Below, piece after piece: positions 11,526 through 21,737 of a stretch of DNA of 60,000 nt (position 1 is its first letter; every line of letters starts with the position of its first letter). A program made the translations under genes and the position numbers. The notes below the pieces were generated by a model. That model saw only the letters and a program-made list of their open reading frames with translations, was not told where the DNA came from and ran no database searches. Source of the stretch: Bolinopsis microptera (Eukaryota; Ctenophora; Tentaculata; Lobata; Bolinopsidae); NCBI RefSeq assembly GCF_026151205.1, contig NC_087078.1, forward strand, positions 5,785,675 to 5,845,674. Direction: 5' to 3'.

Positions 11526-12021
11526 TTATCTCTGAGATAGAGAGCGCGAAATCAATGTGGACATAGTTATTTCATCAGATGAAGAAGCTGATGAGGGCGA
11601 GGCCCCTGACTCTTGAGTATTTCTAAGTTTGTTCGGACTTCAGCTTTCTTCTAACATTTTGTAATTTGTTACTCATGAAGTGAACAGTTGAACATATAAT
11701 TAATTTTGAACATTAAAAAATTTGCCAACTACCATTGATCAAAATTCATAGAATTTTGATCATGTACCATAAACATTTCACATAAGACTTGGAAGTTGAA
11801 TTTTCAATAAACTTTTGGCGACGAGAAAGTGAAATGATCTAACTATTAAGAAGCACTGTAGAGCACTGTTGTAGTAAAACTTTTCGGAAAATGTTCACAG
11901 GTTCGCGAAATTCGGGCTCAAATATACGCTCAAAAACCGACTTTATTTTGGAAAAATCCCGGCTAAAAACAAAATCCCGGCCGGGACCGGGACAATATCG
12001 CCAAATCCCGGTCGAGCTCTG
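11204..12021. mobile_element. hAT-type non-autonomous element 2
   Basis: Ends CAGTGGTCGACCGGGAT and, inverted, CAGAGCTCGACCGGGAT are flanked by a perfect 8-bp duplication GTGATTAT (11196-11203 and 12022-12029). It is related to the element at 5805-6858 by its TCGACCGGG termini and CCCGGCCGGGACCGGG runs, but the interior differs. It contains a CTCTAT microsatellite (about 11428-11535). Just after it, a short frame (about 11542-11616) encodes VDIVISSDEEADEGEAPDS then TGA, probably the last codons of the parent transposase or another captured gene end. Confidence 0.88.
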
Positions 12022-12149
12022 GTGATTATATATGATGTAGTGGTGTCAATGATGAGTGGTGTGTGACGTGAAAGGGTGGAGTGGTGAGGGTGGAAAAAGT
12101 GTTCAGATTACATTATAATAACATTAAAAAACTAGGCTTGTGAGATAGA

Positions 12150-13925
12150 TGAAAAGGAAATGCCAGATGGCCTGGTCTTGAGGGATGAAGCGATCTTGGG
12201 AAGGATGGGGTCCCATAGTGAGCTACATTAAGGGACACGATCAGTACGGTTCATGGAGGGTTGTCTTATCTGGATAGCAGCATGTTCTGTCAGGTCAAGT
12301 AGAGATCGTGTGGTGAGTGATTTAAGGACTTCTATGTTGTTCCAGGAGATGGAATGTCCGGTGGTTACGGCATGATGGGCGGGGGCGGATTTGATCCTGT
12401 CTGTGGTTTCGTCGAAGGCATTGTTGAGTCTGTAGCATCTTTCGTGTTCTTTCATTCGTTGGATGAGGGGTCTGTAGGTCTGTCCAGTGTACTTGGAGGG
12501 ACATTGTGAGCAGGATATCTCGTAGATGGTGTTGGGGGTGAGTTGAGTGGGAGGGTGTGGTCTTCGTCTTGGTGAGAAGGTTGCGGAGAGTAGTGGCTGA
12601 TGAGTGGGTCACTTTGATGTCGTGTTGTCCGAGTATCTTGGAGATGGGTTTGGAGAGTGAGGGATGGAAAGGAAGGGAAACGCTGATTGCGTGATCTCTG
12701 GTCTGTCAGTAGAATGAGGCTAAGGATTGATGTCGGGGAGGGTTGGTGAACTTGCGGGGAACTTCGTCCTTGATGGTGGTGATGCGGAGGGGTGGGAAGC
12801 CGTTCTGAAGGCAAACGTGTCTGACAGTCTTTAGTTCGTCTTCGAGGTGTTGAGGTGAACAGATGTTGTAAGCTCTTCTGGTGAGGGATCGGATGACGGC
12901 GTTCTTGGAGGAGTTTGTGGTGCAGGACGAATACTTGGTGTAGAGGTTGGTGTGGGTGGGTTTTCTGTAGACTGAGGTGGACTTGTCAGGGTGGATGAGG
13001 ACGTCGAGGAAAGGTATGGTTCCGTCAGATGAAGGGTGTTCTTGAGTGAATTTGAGGTCTTCGGTGAGCGAGTTGAGGAAAGTGAGGAAGAATTCTGCGT
13101 GCTGTTTGTCTCTGAAGGATCCGAGGCCATCGTCAACGAAGTGGGCGTAGGTATGAGGAGGGTCGGGACATGAGGAGAGGGCTAAGGATTCTATTTCTGC
13201 GAGACGTATTTCAGCTAGTTCTACGATGAGGGGGGAGCCCATGGTGCCACCTTCGTCTTAGAAGTAAAAGGAGCCGTTGAATTCTAGGTAGGAGTTGTCG
13301 AGGCAAAAGTTGATGAGCGATCCTATGGTGGTGGTGGTGAGGTTGGAGGGGAGGAAAGTGGGTTTTTGTTCGTAGGATGTGATGACTGTTTTACGGGCCA
13401 GGCGCATGTCACAGGACATGCGCTCTTAACGTCTAGAGAGGAGTGATAGGAGTATGAGGGGTTGAGGGAGGAGTCGAATCGGTGCTTGAAGTCTGAGGAG
13501 TCTTTAAGGCGTAGGGAATTCTGAGCTAGGGGTTTGAGGACTGTGGCAAGGACTTTGTGGAGCGCTTGAAGGGGAGTGTTGTAAAAACTAACTACGCGGG
13601 ACGGATGGGTGCGCCAGGTTTATGGATCTTAGGTTGTCCGTAGAGTTGAGGCCATCTAGGGTGAAGGTTCTGCATCTTGTTGAGTTGGTCTGTGGTGATA
13701 TGTTTTGTCATTGTGAAGTTTCTTGAGGACTTAGTGCAGTTTGGAGGTGACGGATTGTGTTAGGTCTTTGTTCAAAAGGGTGTAGCTACCTGATGTCAAG
13801 TGTTCATTAACTTTATTTATGTATTGTTCGTGGGTTAACACCACAGTGGCGTTGCCCTTATCGGCTGGGAGAAATTTTAATTCAGATTCCTTAGATTTTA
13901 ATGATTTTATGTTTTGCTACTGACT
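12150..13925 (-). mobile_element. Penelope-like retroelement relic (RT plus GIY-YIG endonuclease)
   Basis: Read on the minus strand from 13925: a conserved ADKGNATVVLTHEQY block (about 13820-13870), then the RT core with MGSPLIVELAEI and FVDDGLGSF (about 13130-13242), the thumb-like FLDVLIHPDKSTSVYRKPT (about 12955-13015), and a C-terminal GIY-YIG-type endonuclease with TIYEISCSQCP and KYTGQTYRPLIQRMKEH (about 12450-12535). This domain order is diagnostic of Penelope-like elements, which use telomerase-like RTs. Several frameshifts separate the segments, so the copy is dead. Its ends and any target duplication are not resolved. Confidence 0.85.
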
Positions 13926-15538
13926 TCCAGCATTAGATGCAAACGAAGACCGGTATTCAGTTATCAAAAATGTATCCACTTATATCCAAGGAAACATATA
14001 CATCATACATGAACGCCTAAATTATAAAAAACTTAACTTAAAGGTTTTTGTCAAACTGCTATATTATTAGATTGTTACAAACGAACAGGAATTTCTCTTG
14101 TATAAACGGCAAACCCACCTATTACTCTCATAGTTTCCATTCTGTAATGAAAGCGTGGTCCCTAGGGAGTTGGTATGATGCATGATAGACGCTCCTTACA
14201 CACACGGCACTGCATTGGCTCTGCACAGTCACGTTTGCAGTGATGTGCGCTAACAGGAGCGTCAACCAATCTGTAAGTAGCCCTAACACAGTCATATGAT
14301 AATAATTAGTTCATCATAAAACCTCTATGAATAAAACTGTGGACTAGAAATACCGCTTATACTGCTTATACTATAATAGAAGTCCCGATACAATCTTTGG
14401 TAGTCCTTTTTGATATTGGTTAATATACGTATTCGTTAATGTTAGCAAATAATTGGGAAAAGGGTTTTCGTCCTCTGAACTCGAGATCTTTCCTTCACGA
14501 GCCCGATAATAATTAAGCTGAGAACTATATTGGCGAGAGAGACTGGTGCCACTCGATAAGCCGGTTAAAGCGTATAATAGCATCTATGACATTCAAGTAC
14601 ATTTTAAAGCAATTTGCCCTTGAGTATGATAATTATAACCAGTTTAATCTTTTTCAGCGTACTCGAAAATATAGGGTTACAAGGTTTTCGCTTCGATTTT
14701 CATCCATAAAAAATCCTTATATTTTCAATTCTCTGCCGGCCAGCTGTGTTTAATAGTAAATTAGATGTCCCTTACACGCACCTAGCGTACACACCTTACA
14801 CAAGTTACATAGCACCCTATTGGCTCTGCACAGTCACGTGTGCAGTGACGTGGGCTAATCAGAGAGACGCACTCTAAACGTGATCTCTCCTGCGATAACC
14901 ATAACAAATTTCCTTCATTACGTCCATTGGACGCGCACAGTCACGTGCGGGCAGTCACGTGCAGCGTGACTGCCAATCATATTTGTTATTATTTTGAGTT
15001 GTCCGACTATTTTGAATCTATTTTGATTTGAACAGAGGTCCTTATTTTACTTCCTACTTGTGGGGCCAATAAACTATTTTGATGATTGGGAACTGGGTTT
15101 TACTACCCCAGTTAATGTTTACTAAAATAGATATTGAACAGCAATTTAATAAGATAAAAATCGTACCAGCGTACTTTAAAATCTGTATAATTCATGAAAT
15201 TAAAAGTAGCTATGACCATTATATTTAGAGTTAAATATATTGTTTATATTCCCCATATATATATATATAAAATATGTAAGCTATTTGCATCAGTAATCTT
15301 TGTGGTCTTCTGCTCAGATTCAACATTCGTAGTCACATATCTTCAGGAGGATTTTCTCGAATTGTTTGCACTTTTTCAAGTTTTTAAAAACTAATTGTGC
15401 TTTCTGAGGTTCTGCTGCAGCTGGATGAAAATAAAATGTCAGTGTCAATTGGTTTCTTAAGTTTGCATGAAAGCTGGATTGGCGCCCCCCCCCCCCCAAA
15501 TAAGTTGATTAGGTTCGGCCACTATACGGCCACGATTA

Positions 15539-15855
15539 CAGGGTGTTTCGAGACTCGTGTCCAAATTTAGAATTAAAATTTTTAATTTTATGAAGGATCA
15601 AAATTAGGGAGGATAAAAAGTTAAAAATTGACATGGTAAAACGTGCAATAGACAATATGCTTCCGGGGGTTCAAAACCTTCTATGCAGAAAGGGGGCTTG
15701 GTTCGAAAAATTGTTAAAATATTAGATTTATTTTTGTTATGTGTTTTAAAATGTAATAATTTGTCTACAATTTAAAACAAAAATTATACCGTTTGTCTCA
15801 TTTGTTAGATTTTGAAAGCCATTCAAAATTTGGACACGAGTCTTGAAACACCCTG
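15539..15855. mobile_element. Mariner-type MITE, 317 bp
   Basis: Terminal inverted repeats of about 30 bp begin CAGGGTGTTTCGAGACTCGT on the left and mirror it on the right (15826-15855), with TA flanking each end (15537-15538, 15856-15857). The CAGGGTG terminus and TA duplication fit Tc1/mariner. There is no coding sequence. Confidence 0.88.
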
Positions 15856-15894
15856 TAGGCCACTTTACAGCAAATGATGACGCGGATCCTAATT

Positions 15895-15965
15895 CCTAGC
15901 CCTCTACCCTCGACCTTCTCAGCCTCCTGGCCCTCTACCCTCTAACCTCAGCATCCTACCCTCCA
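15895..15965. repeat. Outlying copies of the CCCTCTACCCTC minisatellite
   Basis: Two units of the CCCTCTACCCTC-TCAGCCTCCTGG repeat are found here, about 1.3 kb from the main array at 17250-17853, on the other side of the exon at 16042-16353. Confidence 0.75.
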
Positions 15966-16041
15966 AATAAATATTTATTCATAAAAAATTCCCTAAAACT
16001 ATTAGACTATAGGTAAGATTTCTAGCAATGATTGGACTCAC

Positions 16042-19000
16042 CATCAAACTTTATTTTGTAAACTTGGTTTGCCCATGGGCCTCCTTGGCCATCATGACGA
16101 CAAGCATTCGACTCTCCATATTTATTATAGGTCTGACCCGCATCTGTTGCACTTGCACACTGACCTCCATGCTGTATAGCAAATACTTTGTATCCAAAGG
16201 ACAAGGCTGCTCTGAGGCACTTTATATACGCATCAGTTCTTGATCCGTAAGAATCTTTGAGTATAGGGTGCTCCCCTTCAATTAGCTGTATAGCTCTGTT
16301 TCCTGTATCTTTCCAGCAGCCGAGGTCTTCTATGACCATTTTAGAATCCGAGCCTGAAGAGTTTTTTTGTTTAATGTTTTTTGCCTTACAAATATATGGG
16401 GCCTCGATACAGCTTTTTAAAGAAGTGTGGCATGTTGTTTCGCCCCTAAAAGGTTTTAATAAATGCTCAGCATTTGAATTATTATATTTAAATCAATAAC
16501 TTAGTGGTATTTAGTAGGCTATCCATTATCAATATGAAATACTAATAGTTTATCTAGATAAAGAGATAACAATTGAGGTTTTATCTAGATAAAACCGATA
16601 AAAAGATAGTTTTTTGCTTAAGGTAAAAGCCAAAACGTTTTCCCAAATTTCACTAGTACTAATTGGCGACTGTTATCACTGTTTACCAGTAAACTTGGTA
16701 CAGCACCATTTCCTTCCTTCTGAAAATATTAGAGCACTAGTTTCCTTCTCCTGACAATAGGAGTGAACATTCTCCAGAAAACAGTAAAAGAGTAAAGCAA
16801 CAGAGTTTTCGTCTCCTAAGAACAGTAGAGGATCGGTGACTCGTTTCTTTTTCCTATGGAAAATTTGGAGCAACAGATCTGTAATTCTCCTGAGGAGAAT
16901 GTATCCAGAACACTTCTTAATTGACTGCCATGCCAGTATTCCTGACTCGTGTTAACAGTAACATGCTGGTGCACGTTTCCAGAGTGGTTGTAAGCTAAAA
17001 TGCTAGCACCCTCCTCAAGATAACAATGTCAATAGCCAAAAGACGTTTGGGACTGCTTCTTGGATTACTTGTGAACAGGGAGAAGCAAAACCACTACAAT
17101 TTCCTTAAAATTTTACTGTATTACTTTCGGTAATTTCTTGTGAAGTTTTATACCGATACAAATATATTTAATCTAGATAAACAGATAACTTTTATTATCG
17201 AATTATCGGAGATAATTTTCGGTTACGATTATCGGAGTGGAGAGCGTACGCTCTACCCTCTACCCTCAACCTTTTCAGCCTCCTGGCCCTCTACCCATCA
17301 GCCTCCTGGCCCTCTACCCTCAACCCCTCAGCCTCCTGGCCCTCTACCCTCAACCCCTCATCCTCCTGGCCCTCTACCCCTCAGCCTCCTGGCCATCTAC
17401 CCTCAACCTTCTCAGCCTCCTGGCCCTCTGGCCTCTACCCATCAGCCTCCTGGCCCTCTACCCTCAACCCCTCAGCCTCCTGGCCCTCTACCCTCAACCT
17501 CCTCAGCCTCCTGGCCCTCTACCCCTCAGCCTCCTGGCCCTCTACCCTCAACCCCTCAGCCTCCTGGCCCTCTACCCATCAGCCTCCTGGCCCTCTACCC
17601 TCAACCCCTCAGCCTCCTGGCCCTCTACCCTCAACCCCTCAGCCTCCTGGCCCTCTACCCCTTAGCCTCCTGGCTCTCCAACCTTAACCTTCTCAGCCTC
17701 CTGGCCCTCTACCCCTCAGCCTCTCGGCCCTCTACCCTGAACCCCTCAGCCTCCTGGCCTTCTACTCCTCAGCCTCCTGGCCATGTACCCTCAACCCCTC
17801 AGCCTCCTGGCCCTCTACCCTCTACCCCTCAGCCTCCTGGCCCTCTACCCCCTCTACAAAGTCACACTCAACTGCAAACCTCGTATCTCCAATGGCAATG
17901 CCGTCTGACAGGTTCTAGTAGGGCATTTTGTGTACTGGTCTTCCTGGCAGCACATACTGTCTCTCTGAATCACACTGCCGTCACACTTGGTACCATAGGG
18001 AGCGAAGAGCTTCTCCTTGTTCGATTTACAACAGTAATGTCCGTCGAAGAATGCGTTGGGATGGGAATCAGGACATTCTGAAATATAAACGGCGAATATC
18101 AAATGTACAGGGTGGGCCAAAAGTCAGTACCCATACGTTGGCCTTAATAGCTCCGCCGTGTTTTATATTTGAGAGCTGTTGCTTTGCAGATTGCATACTG
18201 TACTTACTGGTTCGAGGATTCCGTCGTCAAAATTTGAAAATTCGAATATTTTAGACCACGCCCATTCAATATTAAAACACCTATATTGTTTTCTCTGAAC
18301 ATGCTGAACGCCTAATTTTTTCAGAGACGGTAGATTATCAAATGTTACATATGATCTGAAAACATGAGGCAAAACGGATTAGAAATGACGAAGTTATCAA
18401 GCATTTTCTGTATCTCGTTAACAAAATTGACTGGGTGATTATGGGACACCGTGACACGACACCTTAATTGAGCACTCTTAACAATTCCCATAATGTTTAA
18501 CGGGGTAGTTAACGGGGTCACCTTATCACGTGATTAGGTAATCCAATCACCTGATCACACGTAATGAATAAACTCGTTATGCTTCATATCTCGGTCATCT
18601 GAGAAGCTACAGTTTTAATTCTTTCAGGACAAACGTAATTCGAATGGCCAAACACAATTTAATAACATTAAGCTTGATCCAACTATCCAAACTATCAAAT
18701 AAATGTGAAAATGAACCTCCATTTGAAAAAAATGAACGCGAATATTTTTCGAGTTGACAAATTCCTCGAACCAGTGGTGGTACTAAGTCATATCAGAAGG
18801 AAGTATTTAAATTGGGCACTCAGTGACTGAGCTATAAAGGCCAACGTATGGGTACTGACTTTTGGCCCACCCTGTATGAATATATTATGTAGTTCTACGA
18901 CAATAAACGTGCAGAGAATTTCTATAACATCATCTGTGATCTGACTCAACATTCCCACATAGCAGCCTTGTAGCCTTTTCCTAAACATGAACTGGTTGGA

Positions 19001-19918
19001 CAATTTGCGAGCATAGGATCTAGTTATGAGAACGGTGCTTATATCTAAAATTTCTTTGACAAAATCAAAAATCACCAACCTGGCTGAGGTCCTCGGTTAC
19101 TCTGACAGGTTCCACTGGGGCAAGAAGTGTACTGGTCTCCTGCACAGCACAAACTGTCTCTCTGAATCACACTGCCGTCACACTTGCTACCTTGAGGAGT
19201 GTTTACCTTCTCCTTGTTTGTTTGACAACAGTAATCTCCGTTGTAGTAGACGTTGGGATGGGAAGCAGGACATTGAGGTTCTGTAATATCAGTTCAGTAG
19301 TAATTACACTTTTCAATACGTTGCTCGCTTATCAGTTACTTATCGTTAAATCGTTGATAAGACTGGCTTGTTTAACCGGTGCCGTGGTATGATGTATAAA
19401 TGGGAGAAATACAAGAATTATAGGCTTGATGAAGTGGTAGATGATGGAGCTGAATGGATCCGGGATACTCTCAGGCTTGCTAAAGTAGAACATGTTAACG
19501 TGTGTACAGTTCAGAGCTTCAATGGTTAACGAGAAATCTCCAGGGAAGTCATGTCTAGGAGTCTTGATGCTGCATTAAAAATTATGTATAGTCATAGCTG
19601 TAAATATAAGAAAATAAAAATGTAGAACATGTAACTGCGAAAATTAGATAAACCAATATTTTATGAAACTGACGAATTTTATAGCTTAATCTGTCATTCT
19701 TTAAACTCACCATCATCTGTCTCATCACAATTGGACTTGTAGCCCTTTGCCAGGCATCCTTCATACTTTTTAGTCATCTTTTGGCATTTTTTCTGTGCTT
19801 TTTTCTGTGCTTTTTTCTGTGCTTTAACTATTTTGCGGTAGTTCCTTCCTTCATAATTACTTTCTTCAGTCAAAGTAATGAGTACCAGAACGATCACAAC
19901 TAAGAAATACACTTTCAT
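16042..19918 (-). CDS. Secreted cysteine-rich modular protein (phase-1 exons), partial
   Basis: Exon 1 (19918 to about 19711) encodes a signal peptide, MKVYFLVVIVLVLITLTEE, then a Lys-rich stretch with three KAQK repeats and ends at a GTGAGT donor. Exons 19280-19080 and 18077 to about 17900 each encode a 7-8 Cys module with CPxSHPN, YCC, KEK, GxKCDGSVIQRDSxCC and DQYTxCP. Exon 16353-16042 encodes a module containing LGCWKDTGNRAI, GYKVFAIQHGGQCAS and GGPWANQVYKI, a domain I know from cnidarian and mollusc secreted proteins, and ends at a GTGAGT donor. All recognised junctions are phase 1, so the modules splice in frame. The donor of the 18077 exon is tentative (GAG|GTTTGC); without it the frame stops at 17854. 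Later exons are not seen, so the 3' end is missing, degraded or unrecognised. Function unknown. Confidence 0.7.
16354..17249. other. Intron-like stretch with TATCTAGATAAA-type repeats
   Basis: This lies between two exons of the minus-strand secreted gene. TCTAGATAAA occurs near 16555, 16585 and 17173, and ATTATCGG-type repeats occur at 17196-17236, suggesting an old DNA-transposon relic. I could not define its ends. Confidence 0.4.
17250..17853. repeat. CCCTCTACCCTCAACCCCTC minisatellite, about 21 units
   Basis: Alternating 21- and 30-bp units share TCAGCCTCCTGG and CCCTCTACCC. The array starts immediately past the exon ending near 17856 of the minus-strand secreted gene. Because both unit lengths are multiples of three, long Pro/Ser/Leu open frames cross it on the plus strand; these are not genes. 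Confidence 0.92.
18108..18874. mobile_element. Mariner-type MITE, 767 bp, in an intron
   Basis: Inverted repeats of about 45 bp begin CAGGGTGGGCCAAAAGTCAG and are mirrored at 18830-18874, flanked by TA (18106-18107 and 18875-18876). It lies in the intron between the two cysteine modules of the secreted gene. No transposase is evident. Confidence 0.9.
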
Positions 19919-20084
19919 CTTCCTACGTCGCGTGTTTGAGTAATAAGTAGCAATGAAATTATAGGTTTACAGCCCTAAATTATCTTAATAAACTGCTACC
20001 CAATCTGGATCTCTGGATGATATGGAAAAGTTGTTTTGATATTATACCTATCAAACTGAATATGATATTTAACTCCAGTGTCCA

Positions 20085-20640
20085 AGAAAAGAGAAATAAA
20101 AGCAGTAAATTATAGAAGTATAGATCTCACTGACTTCCCATTATGTCATCAAGATATTTGAAAGAATTCTTCGAAAAATGTAATCCTGTACTTTGAATCT
20201 AATAAAATGATAACAGATACATGGCTTTAGAATCTAAAGTTTAGATCTGGCAGAAGCTCCTTGAACACTTGGAGAGTATCTCCCAAAACCTCCGGGAAAA
20301 TAAAGAAACAGATGTCGTACATCTGAACTATGGAAAAGTATTCGACAGGGTTGAACACGAAATTCTGCTTGCCAAGGTAAAGAAACGTGAGACAAAAGAA
20401 AACTTACTGAAATGGCTCGGTGACGTCTCTGTGAAAAATGTAGATTCCAAACAGTCCTTGTTAATGGAAAACGGCCATTCCTAGCTAGCGTCCTAAGTGG
20501 TGTCCATCAGCCATCAAAACTCAGTACTGGGACCTCTTCTGTTCCTTTGTTTATATCAACGACTTAGTTAACACCATCCAGCAATCTCAAGTCAGTAGTT
20601 TTACTGACGAGACAAAGATTTCCAGAGCCATAATGAAAAT
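20085..20640 (+). pseudogene. CR1/jockey-like LINE reverse transcriptase relic
   Basis: Broken frames resemble the classic RT block order: NYRSIDLTDFP with a degraded helper helix (20110-20180), GRSSLNTW (about 20250), DVVHLNYGKVFDRVEHEILL (20302-20361), VLGPLLF-like and YINDLVNTI (20525-20585), and SFTDETKI (20599-20622) in place of the YADD-type core. Frameshifts and stops break it repeatedly; no ends or target duplication are found. Confidence 0.7.
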
Positions 20641-20655
20641 ATTTCAGATAAAGGA

Positions 20656-21737
20656 GTGTAACGCTAGTCTAATCTCACTACTTCAGATAAAATAGTGTAA
20701 CGCAAGTCTAATCTCACTACTTTAGATAAAAGAGTGTAACGCAAGTCTAATCTCACTACTTTAGATAAAAGAGTGTAACGCAAGTCTAATCTCACTACTT
20801 CAGATAAAAGAGTGTAACGCAAGTCTAATCTCACTACTTCAGATAAAAGAGTGTAACGCAAGTCTAATCTCACTACTTCAGATAAAAGAGTGTAACGCAA
20901 GTCTAATCTCACTACTTCAGATAAAAGAGTGTAATGCAAGTCTAATCTCACTACTTTAGATAAAAGAGTGTAACGCAAGTCTAATCTCACTACTTTAGAT
21001 AAAAGAGTGTAACGCAAGTCTAATCTCACTACTTTAGATAAAAGAGTGTAACGCAAGTCTAATCTCACTACTTTAGATAAAAGAGTGTAACGCAAGTCTA
21101 ATCTCACTACTTTAGATAAAAGAGTGTAACGCAAGTCTAATCTCACTACTTTAGATAAAAGAGTGTAACGCACGTCTAATCTCACTACTTTAGATAAAAG
21201 AGTGTAACGCAAGTCTAATCTCACTACTTTAGATAAAAGAGTGTAACGCAAGTCTAATCTCACTACTTTAGATAAAAGAGTGTAACGCAAGTCTAATCTC
21301 ACTACTTTAGATAAAAGAGTGTAACGCAAGTCTAATCTCACTACTTTAGATAAAAGAGTGTAACGCAAGTCTAATCTCACTACTTTAGATAAAAGAGTGT
21401 AACGCAAGTCTAATCTCACTACTTTAGATAAAAGAGTGTAACGCAAGTCTAATCTCACAACTTCAGATAAAAGAGTGTAGCGCAAGTCTAATCTCACAAC
21501 TTCAGATAAAAGAGTGTAGCGCAAGTCTAATCTCACAACTTCAGATAAAAGAGTGTAACGCAAGTCTAATCTCACTACTTCAGATAAAAGAGTGTAACGC
21601 AAGTCTAATCTCACTACTTCAGATAAAAGAGTGTAACGCAAGTCTAATCTCACTACTTCAGATAAAAGAGTGTAACGCAAGTCTAATCTCACTACTTCAG
21701 ATAAAAGAGTGTAACGCAAGTCTAATCTCACTGAACC
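20656..21737. repeat. 39-bp minisatellite, about 27 units, spanning a splice acceptor
   Basis: The unit contains AAGTCTAATCTCACTACTT, then CAG or TAG, then ATAAAAGAGTGTAACGC. TCTAATCTCACTACTTCAG is a textbook 3' splice site, and the last complete unit supplies the acceptor for the exon at 21701-21891. Outer units carry CTTCAG, most inner units CTTTAG; some have CACAACTTCAG. The 13-codon period opens several frames; the 376-codon minus-strand frame is an artefact. Confidence 0.93.

Larger units (their letters stand above)
8775..15068. mobile_element. 6.3-kb DNA element with about 650-bp terminal inverted repeats
   Basis: 8775-9419 is nearly identical to the reverse complement of about 14430-15068. 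Termini are TGGCCCCACAAGTAGGAAG, flanked by AT on both sides (8773-8774 and 15069-15070), a 2-bp (or AAT, 3-bp) target duplication when compared with the uninterrupted copy of repeat X. After the LINE insert the left inverted repeat resumes at 11075-11087 and pairs with 14418-14440. A piece of the repeat (GCTCTGCACAGTCACGT plus neighbours) recurs at 14217-14255. I see no transposase of its own; all coding inside belongs to later insertions. The short AT-type duplication and GGCCCC end recall Harbinger/ISL2EU-type elements, but the class is not established. Confidence 0.85.
8019..15495 (+). repeat. Dispersed repeat family X, copy 2, split by nested insertions
   Basis: 8019-8195 matches 4129-4265 and 15071-15495 matches the right part of copy 1. 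Copy 1 reads through GCATTATCTAAAATAATAAA at the place where copy 2 is interrupted. Removing the small element (8196-8761) and the large inverted-repeat element (8775-15068) from copy 2 restores GCATTATAT..AAAATAATAAACTATTTT, colinear with copy 1. About 200 bp (15090-15290) in copy 2 has no match in copy 1. Confidence 0.8.

Noticed and set aside
12228-13136. Several overlapping Ser/Thr/His-rich frames in the Penelope region
   Set aside because: They are out-of-frame readings of the Penelope-like element; only frames with RT and GIY-YIG motifs were kept.
8775-15068. Maverick/Polinton identity for the long-inverted-repeat element
   Set aside because: No polymerase, integrase or capsid genes, termini do not start AG, and the empty-site comparison indicates a 2-3 bp rather than 6-bp duplication.
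17140-18081. 313-codon Pro/Ser/Leu-rich plus-strand frame
   Set aside because: It consists of minisatellite units of 21 and 30 bp and overlaps an opposite-strand exon with clear conserved cysteines.
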